Notes: generated from the sequence alone by a model not told the origin. A DNA stretch of 64,000 nucleotides from Asparagopsis taxiformis (GCA_030407315.1 JALQPE010000535.1:1-64000), one strand, 5' to 3'; positions 41,401-51,724 are shown, counted from the first letter of the stretch. Program-made: numbers and translations.

Positions 41401-44400
41401 ACCTAGGTCGAATTGGGGGAGCAGCAAGTACATACTCGTCTCAGCAAATGTTCCCGAAACCAACCCAACCATTTGACGGACAACTGATGGGTCCTCGAGA
41501 GCATGAAAACTTTTTGAGGCGATACGTTCGAAGCAAGGATCCTGGATTGCCGAAAAAACTCTTCAATGGCGTTCACACAACATCATTATGGAATCCGTCT
41601 GAAGTCTGTAAACTTAACTCCAATATACACCTAATTGATGACACTGATTCGTTCCCTTCTGACAGCACTATCCTCACTCCGGACTTTGGACTGCGACTTC
41701 TTGATTTGGTTTGGAAAGTGGTGCGTTCCCAAGCCCCGCTGGAGACAAAGCAGTCACATGTACGACGATTGATACTGAACTCGTTTTCCAAGGTTTCAAC
41801 TGCTGCAAAGATGACGCCTGCACAAGACAAGGTTGACCGTCAGAAAAGACTTGGTATGCTTGCCGGGCTGCTTGAGTCGATTCGTTTAGCGAGGGAAATC
41901 GTCACGGATACAGGGGAGCAAGCAGTATGGTTTTCTCGTGCATGTATGTTCTTGGGAATAACCGCAGCTACTGTTACCCCTGCAGCTAAAGCGGCCGTGG
42001 AACTATTTCAAGCTGAAAGTAGGGCACATTGTGGAGTGAAAGCTGTCGTCTCTGCTGTTCTGCTTGATCGATGTGTAGCCAGTGAAAGACAACGTGGAGA
42101 TGAAAGCGATATAATGACAGAGAACACTGCAAGGGACGCATCTCACCGAAATACTGTGCCACCGGAGCTAAGACAATCCGTAGTGGATGTCCTGCATGCT
42201 TTGTACTGGCGAACAAAAGCTGGCTTTGACGAATCTTCCGATAGTAACTCTCTTGAAAGATTACTGCATGCCGAAGTCACTTCTAGCCTTTTCCTGACCG
42301 GATCTGGTATCTCACCTGTTGATGGGTCACCAATTGATCTTGCGAAAGAAGTTGCACTCTTGTGCATTCCAAAGAAGCGACGAACGAAATCAATAGACTC
42401 GGATACTTTGGTCGATGAAACGAGGCGGGTAAGCTCACCTGAACTAATTGGAGAACTTCAATCTCTATGGCTATCTCTACCGTCCTCCGCAGGTTTAGTT
42501 CGTTCGAAGGTTTCATTTGCCCTCGCACACCATAGCAAAGTTGATCAACGTGATTATGCTCGGGCTGAGAGGTTTCTCTTTGACGGGCTGCGGTCAGTTC
42601 ATACGGCTTCAACCACCCAGGGTTCTCCAGATTCTTTCTTTTCAAGCCTGCTGCATATCTCACCGATTGCTATTGTGTCTTCACCTCTCGGAGAAGCAAT
42701 CCTGAGATCATACGGCCAACTAGCTCTATCCCATTCGAAATATCGCTACGGTATAGCTGCTTTGGAAGCCGCCACGGATAGTCGACGGGTAAGTAGTTTG
42801 AACAAAGACGAGTATCGTTCTGAAATGGCTAAAGTAATCGAAGCGGCTGAAAGGAATAGTGATTGGAGAAGATCTTTGCTTCTACTCTATAATCTCCGAA
42901 CTATTGTTCACCCGAAAGACGGTCTGCGGAATGAGTTTCTTCATCTTTGCATGAAAATGTATCGGATTTGTTTCAATCTGGGGTGTTTCGAAGCTGCAGT
43001 TGTTCCTTTAAGAGCATATTCTGCTCTAATATACGAAGAAAGACTGCGTGTGTTGCTCCAGAAATACCGCCGTAGATTAGCCAAAAAGGCAGGAAATCGA
43101 TTCCGTCGCCATTTTCATGGGTCTCCTCTACCGACGATACTACCCGGGGCTTCAGCGTTTCAAGGAAGAAGGAACACTCTGGCATCTTTTTTCGAAACCC
43201 CAATTGCCACAGCCGCCGCTTTGGAGAATTCTATACGACAATCCAGAAACCTTCCAGATATGCGGATTCGTTCAGACACTGTTGTTCCTCTGACAAATGT
43301 AGGATCAGAAAGGGGGGTTCTGAAACGACTCTCTGCCCTGCTATGGCCATTGCCTACTGGTTCTAAACAACGATCAGAAGAAAAACCTTTGACCAACCTG
43401 GAAAAGGACACTTCACCCAGTCCCCGAAAGTCTCAACCCGCATTCAAGGCTAATGAGAAGGCACAAGCGAGGCGAAGTAGTGCAGTGGTCAGCGGTGTCC
43501 GAATCGAGAAAGAAGATGATCAGTACAAAGACAAGCAGCGCGAACTTCTCAGAATTGAAGCGGAACAAGAAGTCGCTGCTGATTCGGATCGTTTTCGGGT
43601 TGAGCTATTACGAGCGAGGACAGATTTTGCAAGGGCAGATTATGGAGAGGCAGATCGAAGATGCAGCGGTTTGCTTGAGATGCGCATTTCGCATGCATCT
43701 AGATACAAAGTTTGTGAGATTCTGGCTCGTATTCGGTTGAAGCAAAGAGAAATCACGAGATGTTTGGAGTTTGTAGATCAAATGGAGCATGAGTTTTTAC
43801 TAGCAGAGGCAAATGATGAAACACCTTCCGAGGCTTCTGAGTTCCAGATCTCACAAGATGCCCCGAGGGGATCTATTTTCCGAATGTACGAGTCAAGTCA
43901 AGATTCTAAAAGCGAAAGTAAGGCAACAATCTTTATACCACAAGTGACATTCTTACGCCTGGTTGCTCTAATCCACGGTGGGCGTTTAAATGAGGCGCTC
44001 TCTCTGGCTGACAAGGCTCTAGAATTGAGCGAACAGCACTCATTCTGGGATCAAGGCCGTTTACATTATTTGCGAGGCAAAGCTTTGAACGCCATATCTT
44101 CTCCATCAGCTCCTCCATTCCAACGAGAAGAAGATGCTATCAAAAGTCCGAACCGGAATAGCACTGCGATGGACATGCATTTTATTCAACTGACAATGGA
44201 CGCGTTTGAAACGGCAAGCCGTTATTATGACGCAGCAGGGGACGAAATATGTACTGCGAAGGCAGACCTCATGTGGGCACGAACATGCATCGACTTATTG
44301 TTCCGACCAGTGGTATTGAAATCGGATTCCGGAGGTGGTTTACCCTTGGACGTTGCGTGTAACCTTCTTGACAAACGTATTTCAATTACTGAAGTGTTTG

Positions 44401-47273
44401 ATGCCGTGTACAATGTCGTAAACATTGCAGTAACTGCGAATATACCCCTGCTACTGATCGATGCAATGGCTGCGCTTGCTGAGGTCAAGTGCATCCAGGG
44501 ACACGCCTCTTCGTCTTGGGGTCTTTGGGTCTCAGAAGCCTGGAAATTATTTTCGAGATTGTTCACTGACGCCGAAGACTTCCGAGTAGTTCTGCAAAAC
44601 CTTGCGCCAGTTTCAGTTCTCTTTCGCCTCCGGAATCTCTGTGGCCGCTTGGTACGACTTGTTATGTGTGATGAGCAGGGTGGAAGCATGTCAGATATGA
44701 ATAGACACCTTCGCCTCTTCGAGGCCTACGTAACCTTACAGATTGCAATTGACCGAAAAATGAATCTGGCATCCAGTGCACATCGGCATCCTTCGCCATT
44801 CTCGCCTGCTCCATCTGGTGATATTAACGAGCAAGATCAGCTAAGGGCTGACGAGGGGCATGGTTCTGCTGCTGCCGGTGAGGCTAACTTCGCTCCTTCA
44901 AGACGAGCTGAAAAGCGCATGAACGGTGGTAGCTCCGGAGGTCTTGTGCGACTTTTGTCCCCTCGTAGTTTTTCCAACCACGAGAGGCGTAATGGCAATT
45001 CCAAAGGTGAGGTCATATCGGAAGAATTCTCAGAATCTTCTTCAGAAAAGACAGTCCCCCGTCGCCCCGCTGGTGCATTTTTACATTTACTCGGGGATGA
45101 AGGAGTTGCGCTGGGCAGACAAGGGTTTAGCGTATTTATCAATCGACCTCGGCAACAGGTAATGAGTGCTGTGAAAGAAACAGGGGCAGTACTAATTCCA
45201 TCCAACTTCTTCGCAAACTCGCGAGAAGCTCCTGGTTCAGGAAGTCATGAACTTGGCCGAGATGCTGAAATGATATTTCCGTTCAAGCCAAACCTTGGCC
45301 TTGGAGCAATGCAAATTCTTGATGATGACACGGAAGCTGGAACCAAGATTCATAGTTTGGAATCATCACAATCGAGGGTGCAGATGGGCAAGACTGACAG
45401 AGCAAGTCCACAGCAGGATACTCAAGGTACGAGCAGTGACGGTGAAAATGAAGATTCGGATTCTGGTGAGCAAGTGGAAATCGCATCGAATACGGAAGCA
45501 CAAGATCGGGCTTCCATCTCTGGTGATGTGGTCGAGCCGCAAGTTCCACTTGGTGAAACAGAAAATGGGCCTTCTGAGAACAGTACTGTTGAGAGACAGG
45601 AGCAAGAAAGTCTGGAGAGAAAGAAGGTTCCAGTAAGGAATGCTTTGAAAGATCTTTTGGAAGCAATTCGCCGAGAACTTGAGGGGGGGAGTACTGAAAC
45701 AGATGGGTCCTCTTCTATTTTCGGAAGATCGACAGCGGAGCGAGTATGGTCAAATATGCATCGGATCAAGACGGAAACGAAACGATACATGCATGGTGAA
45801 ATTAGTCTAGAGCAGTTGCATGACAGGAACGGTGATGCTATATTAGCGTGGGCACAGTGCATTCCGCTGTCTCGAAAGGAGTGGACAATTCCGGAGTCCA
45901 TTAGCAGACGTCTGGTGTATACTTTGTATGCGCATGGTATCGTAGGGTACTACTCTGTGGACAGAGGTGGAAGTATAGGACGTGTTGCATTTGGAGGAAA
46001 ACAAACACTGGCAAGAGATGAGCATGTATCACCAATTTCTTCTGGGAGCATTGGTGGTGAGCTTCGCTCTCCGACGGATGCGGAGAGGCTGTACTTATAT
46101 GAGTTGGTGAAAGGGTTTAAACGGGATGGTGTTTGGCATAAGAACCGGGATTCGGAAGTGTTGAGTGGAATGGCTCGACATGTACTGCGAGCTCCGAGAC
46201 TGCTACTGAGCTCTTTATCACCTGCTCAAAAGTCGCGCAGCAGACCAATTGTGTTGGTAGCTGATTTACCTCTACAAATTATACCGTGGGAGCTATTCTT
46301 CGATCACGTGGTTATCCGATCGCACTGTCTGTTGGATGTAATTCGAGGCTTGCAGGACGATTCTTCCCGTTCTACGAGCAGCATTCCCGGGAACGAAGAT
46401 CCAGCTGTAGCAGCGGCTCGTCGGATTGCACGGTTCATAAGTTTCCGAGCTTCGCGGCGAGAAGTAGTTGATCTGGAGCGAACAGAGGAGGCGCGCAGAC
46501 AGCAGTTGGCGTTTCACGGAATTCTACGGCTGAACCATATGAATCCACCAAGTTTGATTGCATTCCTTGGAATGGGCGGGTTCAGTGCTCCGACAGCGCT
46601 AAATGCGAATTCACGACCGACTGGACCGCTTTCGTCGCCACTGTCGCAGTCTCGTAAGGCGGTCAAGTTGTTTGGTTTGCGAATCTCAGCAAACATTGGG
46701 CGGCGCAACTATCCGCACATGGACTTTTTGAAAGTTTCTGGACTGGGAAGTGCCAGTAAGTGGGATTTGAAAGAGGCTGCAATGGTGCTGCAACCAAACT
46801 TGAACGACAAGGAAGAGCCGCAACGGGACTTGGGTGCGTATGTGCCGGTGTTTATGTTCTCGTATGCGGACCTGGTTGACTCTAGCGATTCTGTATTTGG
46901 ATTGCGACGAATCGTTCCGAACGGGATTCTGATGTTTACGCCGGCAATTCACATGAAAGTGCTGGCGCGTCATTTGGAGGACGGGGAGCTATCTGTGGAA
47001 CTAGCGCGAGCATCTGGGCGGATACACAATCGGATATTTGCGGATGTGACGGCATCGGCACGGGTGCTGGTTGAATATGTTTCGCGGTTCTCGCGAGAGA
47101 AACGAATTCCGATTGTAGTATTCCTCGGACAGGGCCTTGTGGATGTGTTTCCGCGGAAGAGGAGTACGAAAACGAACACGGGAGGACAGCGAACGCCGGC
47201 AGCGGAACGGCTTGTACAATTATCTACAGGGGGGAGAATGGAATATTTACGACGGACGGAACTGGGGAGTTGA
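38490..47273 (+). CDS. Giant TPR protein with CHAT/separase-like C-terminal region
   Basis: 2,927 residues in a single uninterrupted exon. Residues 1 to ~400 are Pro/Ser/Thr-rich and disordered. TPR-like helical repeats are visible near residues 600-760 (RILLRISKTYKDTGNFREALRLIHEAL) and again near 1,700-2,100 (ALSLADKALELSEQHSFWDQGRLHY). A disordered acidic segment lies around ~2,290-2,400. From ~2,587 a strand-turn motif, PIVLVADLPLQIIPWELFFD, resembles the substrate-pocket strand of CHAT domains and separase (peptidase C50). I could not place a His-Gly and Cys catalytic pair after it, so this may be a degenerate pseudo-protease. The role is unknown; a scaffold in chromosome or cytoskeletal biology is a guess. 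Confidence is high for the gene and modest for the domain. Confidence 0.75.
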   Translation: MHQQPENLSDSSADSFHSALSIAEHPSIPPSPTLPSNTTFPPHHTPLAAPTSTPSTTHTSTPRHTPRPTSRTRWFFQRPQTPESATNDPHTHSTAHSHGFPQPLSDQPESREKRSYHSQKPLRKVQPPPKPTSKRFRHTSHTSDVVTKEGGARIRLSEAHNSPTVPSSSSFPPVHTAKTHRQLPRNFSERSSQESTSSDIRLVAQATTRRTSATATPALPPRPPLLSAQVSSTDTLNLNDSPRIRLPDPLPTPRQPLRLRNASSASPTIPPPSTPPPDTSTIQTLSTPALSSRIPTRTSITPDDSVDDWGLDELSDDSEIAPTKFPAKGTATSRSGSITRLHDRRSPPQKATSSNSVRDHGPRDTITLTAFDEELDQHAKLGASDLPRVSNVIGVYADPAAETDDWADDFVLEQGHSPPGDSSESRTVDDGSVSFLSWFPEKESNRADAGMFSIDGRDSDPAINGSHTVFDPTTEEIMLKGDDTLKIRNVPQSAFQTPSLTHASLLKFPGIGYQASVVHPSCSRVKELFARYDTTIKRHFDALVRDSGGTIALDERTRSLYYLSDDSDVSGLAKDNEDLSSDILLWKLEWATLNGCQSERARILLRISKTYKDTGNFREALRLIHEALKALGSFHDTALALALASELEYENAILTKGLGAVVEARLALTRAMAHGAELSHRQEDPDDLIAPQQRGLWWQLRCKYVLAGILYDHEDWDTAVQYFSEYIVESITRMIGLIAPPRSEETTLGAEYMRYCLFSPRRLVLAMWTTVMSLGEMKCFAAAADIASLTSLVASSFGYEDANNAAANVRSRIKEIAADLRQQYDDISQNILQNDGDESEITESVQKVTGASTSGFTYNVGNFGDVGEEVEEDWDAELEKELNIVIERCCDVDKSNDAAMLGTGVPTDTSLNIDASIDHAFPIVTKAVEQRKLFHGIDGGKKGIGKGTAHFSRWAIGPQPRHLIEAELRQYLGRIGGAASTYSSQQMFPKPTQPFDGQLMGPREHENFLRRYVRSKDPGLPKKLFNGVHTTSLWNPSEVCKLNSNIHLIDDTDSFPSDSTILTPDFGLRLLDLVWKVVRSQAPLETKQSHVRRLILNSFSKVSTAAKMTPAQDKVDRQKRLGMLAGLLESIRLAREIVTDTGEQAVWFSRACMFLGITAATVTPAAKAAVELFQAESRAHCGVKAVVSAVLLDRCVASERQRGDESDIMTENTARDASHRNTVPPELRQSVVDVLHALYWRTKAGFDESSDSNSLERLLHAEVTSSLFLTGSGISPVDGSPIDLAKEVALLCIPKKRRTKSIDSDTLVDETRRVSSPELIGELQSLWLSLPSSAGLVRSKVSFALAHHSKVDQRDYARAERFLFDGLRSVHTASTTQGSPDSFFSSLLHISPIAIVSSPLGEAILRSYGQLALSHSKYRYGIAALEAATDSRRVSSLNKDEYRSEMAKVIEAAERNSDWRRSLLLLYNLRTIVHPKDGLRNEFLHLCMKMYRICFNLGCFEAAVVPLRAYSALIYEERLRVLLQKYRRRLAKKAGNRFRRHFHGSPLPTILPGASAFQGRRNTLASFFETPIATAAALENSIRQSRNLPDMRIRSDTVVPLTNVGSERGVLKRLSALLWPLPTGSKQRSEEKPLTNLEKDTSPSPRKSQPAFKANEKAQARRSSAVVSGVRIEKEDDQYKDKQRELLRIEAEQEVAADSDRFRVELLRARTDFARADYGEADRRCSGLLEMRISHASRYKVCEILARIRLKQREITRCLEFVDQMEHEFLLAEANDETPSEASEFQISQDAPRGSIFRMYESSQDSKSESKATIFIPQVTFLRLVALIHGGRLNEALSLADKALELSEQHSFWDQGRLHYLRGKALNAISSPSAPPFQREEDAIKSPNRNSTAMDMHFIQLTMDAFETASRYYDAAGDEICTAKADLMWARTCIDLLFRPVVLKSDSGGGLPLDVACNLLDKRISITEVFDAVYNVVNIAVTANIPLLLIDAMAALAEVKCIQGHASSSWGLWVSEAWKLFSRLFTDAEDFRVVLQNLAPVSVLFRLRNLCGRLVRLVMCDEQGGSMSDMNRHLRLFEAYVTLQIAIDRKMNLASSAHRHPSPFSPAPSGDINEQDQLRADEGHGSAAAGEANFAPSRRAEKRMNGGSSGGLVRLLSPRSFSNHERRNGNSKGEVISEEFSESSSEKTVPRRPAGAFLHLLGDEGVALGRQGFSVFINRPRQQVMSAVKETGAVLIPSNFFANSREAPGSGSHELGRDAEMIFPFKPNLGLGAMQILDDDTEAGTKIHSLESSQSRVQMGKTDRASPQQDTQGTSSDGENEDSDSGEQVEIASNTEAQDRASISGDVVEPQVPLGETENGPSENSTVERQEQESLERKKVPVRNALKDLLEAIRRELEGGSTETDGSSSIFGRSTAERVWSNMHRIKTETKRYMHGEISLEQLHDRNGDAILAWAQCIPLSRKEWTIPESISRRLVYTLYAHGIVGYYSVDRGGSIGRVAFGGKQTLARDEHVSPISSGSIGGELRSPTDAERLYLYELVKGFKRDGVWHKNRDSEVLSGMARHVLRAPRLLLSSLSPAQKSRSRPIVLVADLPLQIIPWELFFDHVVIRSHCLLDVIRGLQDDSSRSTSSIPGNEDPAVAAARRIARFISFRASRREVVDLERTEEARRQQLAFHGILRLNHMNPPSLIAFLGMGGFSAPTALNANSRPTGPLSSPLSQSRKAVKLFGLRISANIGRRNYPHMDFLKVSGLGSASKWDLKEAAMVLQPNLNDKEEPQRDLGAYVPVFMFSYADLVDSSDSVFGLRRIVPNGILMFTPAIHMKVLARHLEDGELSVELARASGRIHNRIFADVTASARVLVEYVSRFSREKRIPIVVFLGQGLVDVFPRKRSTKTNTGGQRTPAAERLVQLSTGGRMEYLRRTELGS

Positions 47274-47289
47274 TGATGAATGTACAATA

Positions 47290-47769
47290 TTACTGTAGTT
47301 TCACAGGCTGTGTTGATGGGGTGGTGCTGGTCGCGGCGGGGGTAGTCGACGGTGGCGGATCAAATTTGTCTATTACATTGCGCAGCTGCGTGTCAAATTG
47401 TGCCAGACGATCGAGTAGGCCGGCAGTGGCACGTTCCTTTTTGCGCATGGTTTTGGCGATGGCGGAGAAGGTCATTCGCTGCACGTCATTGGCGTCGGCG
47501 ACAGCGGCGTTCTCAATATTGTAAGACTGTTCGATTTCGACGTGGCGACGAAACATGTCAAATTGAGCGTTGCGTAACTGCGCAACGTCGGACATGATGC
47601 GCGGCGACATGGCTGCGAACGGTTGATTGGTCGCATCGGAAAGACTGGCCTCGGCGTCGTCCAGCTCGGCGGTTATGTTTGCAGCGAACGTCTGCAAGTG
47701 TGACACTGGCGCTAGAACGTCTGCTGGCGGCGCAGCGTCATTTGGAAATGGCGGAGTCGGTGACGACAT
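47290..47769 (-). CDS. Small helical (coiled-coil) protein, unknown function
   Basis: 159 residues from ATG 47769 (MSSPTPPFPNDAAPP). A Pro-rich start is followed by a long helical region with heptad character (VSHLQTFAANITAELDDAEASL through DRLAQFDTQLRNVIDKF) and a Thr/Pro-rich end. Size and pattern resemble subunits of BLOC/BORC-type or kinetochore coiled-coil complexes, but no family motif is certain. Its stop lies only ~16 bp past the stop of the giant TPR gene, which runs toward it. Confidence 0.55.
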   Translation of the reverse strand: MSSPTPPFPNDAAPPADVLAPVSHLQTFAANITAELDDAEASLSDATNQPFAAMSPRIMSDVAQLRNAQFDMFRRHVEIEQSYNIENAAVADANDVQRMTFSAIAKTMRKKERATAGLLDRLAQFDTQLRNVIDKFDPPPSTTPAATSTTPSTQPVKLQ

Positions 47770-47921
47770 GAGTGAAGCGATCGATTGATCGATTTTGGCG
47801 CGCGATGGACGTGTGGCGTACCCGAGCCGGACTGGAACTGGCGGCCGGTGCTGGAGGAGAGGTGTGCGGTACGATTTTGGTTTCAATTTTTTTAAAAAAA
47901 CAATTAAAGAAGAAAATGGTT

Positions 47922-48278
47922 CTACTTGCTAGCTCGTTTCTTCTCCAACCGCGACAGTAGATCGTCAGCTGCGCTCGACTCTTCCGCCGACATTTGCTGG
48001 TCTTTGTTCTTGGCGGGAGATTTAGACGGAGACTCGGTGTCGGATTCACCGAGCAGGTTGGGGAGCTTGGGAATGGAGGGCACGTTGTCCGGCAAGCTGG
48101 GCAGTCCAAATGCGCCGGCGGCGGAAACTGAAATGAGAGCGGCGGCTGAGCAGGCGGCGAGAATCGAGGCGGTGCGGGAAGGGGAAGTGGCATGCATACG
48201 TGGTGTACGTGCGTTGTGCGTCGTGCATGCAACAGGGGGAGCTTGACGCAGGAGTGGGAGCGAAGTGACAAAGGCCAT
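47922..48278 (-). CDS. Small plastid protein, probably thylakoid lumen
   Basis: 118 residues. The start MAFVTSLPLL is followed by a Ser/Thr/Arg/His-rich transit-like part. Then comes a hydrophobic segment (ASILAACSAAALISVSAAGAFG) with an Ala-X-Ala-like cut site, the two-part leader of lumen proteins. The mature part (~55 residues) is Pro/Ser/Lys-rich and charged (LGESDTESPSKSPAK, ending in LLSRLEKKRASK). I do not recognise it. It lies head-to-tail behind the small coiled-coil gene; an independent promoter is likely because ~150 bp separate them. Confidence 0.55.
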   Translation of the reverse strand: MAFVTSLPLLRQAPPVACTTHNARTPRMHATSPSRTASILAACSAAALISVSAAGAFGLPSLPDNVPSIPKLPNLLGESDTESPSKSPAKNKDQQMSAEESSAADDLLSRLEKKRASK

Positions 48279-49471
48279 GGTGTGTTGGGTGGGAGTGCGT
48301 AAGTTGGTTGCGCGTGGTTGGACATGGGTGATGACGCAGCGCTTTGTTTGTTTTTAAAAACAAGCTATAAAACCCTACCTATGATATGTACCAACGATGA
48401 TTGGCTAACGTTGCATAATGGAAAGGCATGCAAAATGGATTCAACCAATGATGAGATGACGGGAACAATCTGAAAGGAGATATTTGTGATAGTCCAAGCG
48501 GAATATTTTGGGGAAAAGGTGTGAAATATTAGATGAATTGTGCCAAAGTGCAACTTTTAGGCGCCAAGCGCGTGCGTGTGTGTGTGCGCTTGCGTACAAT
48601 GCAGTGCAGTGCAGTGCAGTGGTCTGGCAGGTCGGTTGGATGTGCTATTGACGTGTGTCGGAAATGCTGTTCATCGACTGGCAGGTGGAAGATGCAGGCA
48701 GAGTGGAGCAAGAGCGACGATGATGATGCTGGAATGGGAAGCAATGATGAAACCGTCAGATGTGGCGATGTGCTGGACAAATGAGAGATGAATGGCAAGA
48801 GCAATTAACGGCTACCTGTCGAATTGTGGGACGTTTGTCAATAAATATATTGCGCCATAGCACTGTATGAGTGCATTCGGATGCAGTGGACTGTTACAGC
48901 CAACAATCGGGGAATGACTTACATTTCCAAGTGCAGCCCATACATTGGGTGTGTACAATTTCGACCGCACGCCCATTGGCGCACACAGCCAACACTTGTC
49001 CGTTCATTCATCACGGTGCCACCTGATGAATGCGCCGTGGTTTTCACATAGATCCGTTCATTTCTCAGGTGACGACGCTTGTCACGCATGCGCGAATGAT
49101 TTGGATCATGCAGCTTTCCATGGCGCATGTATCATTTCATACAAACACATTCCAATCGGGACCATCACTTGCACACGCCGTTCCGCCACTCATCACACTA
49201 CCCTTCACTCCGTGTGCCAGAAGCGCCCGCACCCGCACCGCGCCGTCTGTTGCAGCCCAAATGCCCAGATGCGCTCTCGCACAAACGCAACGCTCTATAC
49301 CTTTTTATACTCACCCGACCTTGCTCCCTGCTCACCTCGTTGAGCGCGCACCACACCCCTCCACCCTTTCCACTCCACTCACTCATCCCATTCAATCCAT
49401 CTCTCGTCTTCCCCACCGTCCCTTTTCATTGCCTTCGTCCCCCCTCCCTCCCTTCCTTCCTCCCCCCCGTC
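48279..49471. other. Intergenic region with a short GCAGT microsatellite
   Basis: About 1.2 kb without a recognised gene. It has four GCAGT units at 48601-48620. The C-rich, Ser/Pro/His-coding open frame leading into 49472 is probably untranslated leader, since the signal peptide begins at 49472. Confidence 0.5.
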
Positions 49472-51724
49472 ATGCGCCATCCACCACGCTTATCCCTCAT
49501 GCAGCTCCTCCTCGTCTCTCTCCTCCTTCTCGCTGCGTCTGCCACCATCCTTCGCCCCCATCACTCCGACTGGGCTGACCTCCTTCGCGCCGACAAATAT
49601 GACCTCATCAAAGCGCCCTCTCGGTATACCTATGCTTCTCACTTCAACGACTCCCTTCACCGCTTGCAAATTCATCTCCCCTCCGCTCGTATGCAAGTTT
49701 ATCAAGGCCGCCCAGCAAACTCTCAGTTCGAATTCACCGTCTTTACTCCGCCCTCGACCATCAATATGGATCGTGTCATGGCAAAAGTCATCGCCGTCCT
49801 GAGCAATGCATGGGTTTCTCCAGTACCTGTCCGAGTCAAGCTCGCCTTTGCCGACCTCGGCAGCCCCGAAGTTCTTGCCAGGGGTGGTGGTACCTACTTC
49901 GTGAAGATCAGTGATCGCCTCGACACCCTCCTCCCCGTGGCCGTTGCCGAAGTCATCCGAGGTAAAGATCTCAATGGTAACGAACAAGGTGACGGTAGGT
50001 ATGATGTACTCATTACTTGCAACAACCGTACACCGTGGTACGATGGTGACGGTGGTAACCCACCAGCCAACACCTATGATCTCATCACTGTCATTTTGCA
50101 CGAAGTCTACCACAACTTCATATTTGCCGGTAGCATTGTTGTCGATGTTGTCCGAGACCCTACCTATCCTGGCGGTGTCCGTCAGACTGCTACCATTTTC
50201 AGAAACTACCGTACTCGCTACGATAGCTTCTTGGCCAACGAAGACAGTTGTGCCATTCTTGACTATCTCAACGATAGGGCGCTCGCTCAGCGTCTCAACA
50301 GAACCACGAACCAACTACTTGCTGAGTCCGTTGTCAACGGGAAACTCTACTTTTCCATGGGAGACAGACGTGTCGCCAAGATTTACGCTCCTCGCGTGTT
50401 CAAGCCCAAGTCGTCTGCCTATCATCTCGACGTCTCAACCGAGAGTGAGAACAGTCTTATGGCTCCGAGTATCCGCAGTGGTTACAGCCAGCATTCCATC
50501 GGTCCCACTATTATCAATATGCAGAAGATCATTCTCAACCCGTCCTACACAGGAGCTCGCAGGTGTGCCTTCCCTCTTGCCAATCCTATTGTTGGTACCG
50601 ATGTCACCGACGACGATTTCGATGATGGAGAAACACATGATGATACTCGCGATGAAGAAGACATCGTTCTACTGCCAGTTGAAGAAGAGTCCCGTCGTAT
50701 TGCTGGACTGCCTGTGTGGGCGTTTGCCCTTATTCTTGTCTTTGCGATCTTGCTCGCATTGCTGTTGCTCGGCCTTTGTCTTGCCCTATGCCTTAAGAAA
50801 AGGAAGAAGCGAGTGAACGAATTTCCGTACACCCATAGCCGAACGACTAGTAGCCGTACCTCGAACCGCACGACCACTTACAAACCTGGCATAGGTAACA
50901 TTACCAGTAAGTACGGTCGGTCGCGAACGAAATCGTCGCAGCTTCCTGGTTCGGACAAGTCATTCCGTGAAACAGAAACCTCCAAACGCGGATCAACCAA
51001 GGTGCCGTCCAAGTACACCCATGATGATGGCCATGGTAGCTCCAAGAAAACTAGCAAAACATCACACAAGAGTGATTATCGCGGCGATGCAGAGACTTGT
51101 CGCATTTCGGGAAAGACCAAGATTCACTGCACATGTCGTGTGTGTTGTCGAGAAAGTTCTGAGACGGCGCCAACACCTCCCCCGCCAATTGCGTCTGTCC
51201 ACACATTCGACTCGCGCAGCATGCCGAGCACTCGCAAGTGCTCTCAGCGACGTATTCACCGCGTCTCTAAGCACAAGAAACGTTGCCAGAATGAGTGTCA
51301 CTGTGCCTACACTTGCAAGTACAAGGCGAGCTCGTCGAGTTCGTCCAAGTGTAAGGCATCCAAGAAGGCGTCGAGAGCAGCTCCACCGTCCACCAAGCCG
51401 CCTACGCACGCGTCATCCACAAAGTGTTCATGTGCGGCTTCGTCTTCTAAGGTGACCTCATCTAGAGTGAGGTGTTCATGCAAGAGCACGCATCACAGGA
51501 GTGTACCGTCTACGAAGGCGCCAACAAAGACCGTAGGTAGCAAGTGTAAGCCTTGCCCTCCCGCGCCTAAGTGCCCGCCAGCACCGCAGTGCCCGCCGGC
51601 GCCGCAGTGTCCGCCAGTGCGACGTTGCGCTCCTACACCGAAGACCTGCAGGTCGGGAATGCCGGGGGCGGCGCCGTGCGCGTGCAAGAAGTGCGTGGTG
51701 GAAATTAACGTGATGCGTTGCTGA
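49472..51724 (+). CDS. Membrane-anchored zinc metalloprotease with Cys-rich cytoplasmic tail
   Basis: 750 residues from ATG 49472, chosen because a signal peptide follows (MRHPPRLSLMQLLLVSLLLLAA). The outer domain has the zinc motif HEVYH in VILHEVYHNFIFAG. Downstream, KIYAPRVFKPKSSAYHLD and ENSLMAP resemble the distal block of secreted metalloproteases that carry an HExxH, a third ligand and an S-L-M-P turn. An acidic stretch (TDDDFDDGETHDDTRDEED) precedes one transmembrane helix (VWAFALILVFAILLALLLLG). The ~310-residue inner tail is basic, Ser-rich and Cys-rich, with CPPAPQCPPAPQ repeats, and ends CVVEINVMRC. Substrates are unknown. A processing role at the cell surface or wall is plausible. 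Confidence 0.75.
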   Translation: MRHPPRLSLMQLLLVSLLLLAASATILRPHHSDWADLLRADKYDLIKAPSRYTYASHFNDSLHRLQIHLPSARMQVYQGRPANSQFEFTVFTPPSTINMDRVMAKVIAVLSNAWVSPVPVRVKLAFADLGSPEVLARGGGTYFVKISDRLDTLLPVAVAEVIRGKDLNGNEQGDGRYDVLITCNNRTPWYDGDGGNPPANTYDLITVILHEVYHNFIFAGSIVVDVVRDPTYPGGVRQTATIFRNYRTRYDSFLANEDSCAILDYLNDRALAQRLNRTTNQLLAESVVNGKLYFSMGDRRVAKIYAPRVFKPKSSAYHLDVSTESENSLMAPSIRSGYSQHSIGPTIINMQKIILNPSYTGARRCAFPLANPIVGTDVTDDDFDDGETHDDTRDEEDIVLLPVEEESRRIAGLPVWAFALILVFAILLALLLLGLCLALCLKKRKKRVNEFPYTHSRTTSSRTSNRTTTYKPGIGNITSKYGRSRTKSSQLPGSDKSFRETETSKRGSTKVPSKYTHDDGHGSSKKTSKTSHKSDYRGDAETCRISGKTKIHCTCRVCCRESSETAPTPPPPIASVHTFDSRSMPSTRKCSQRRIHRVSKHKKRCQNECHCAYTCKYKASSSSSSKCKASKKASRAAPPSTKPPTHASSTKCSCAASSSKVTSSRVRCSCKSTHHRSVPSTKAPTKTVGSKCKPCPPAPKCPPAPQCPPAPQCPPVRRCAPTPKTCRSGMPGAAPCACKKCVVEINVMRC

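Noticed and set aside
49490..50314. 274-codon minus-strand ORF
   Set aside because: Antisense to the metalloprotease, whose frame shows a signal peptide, HExxH and a membrane helix.
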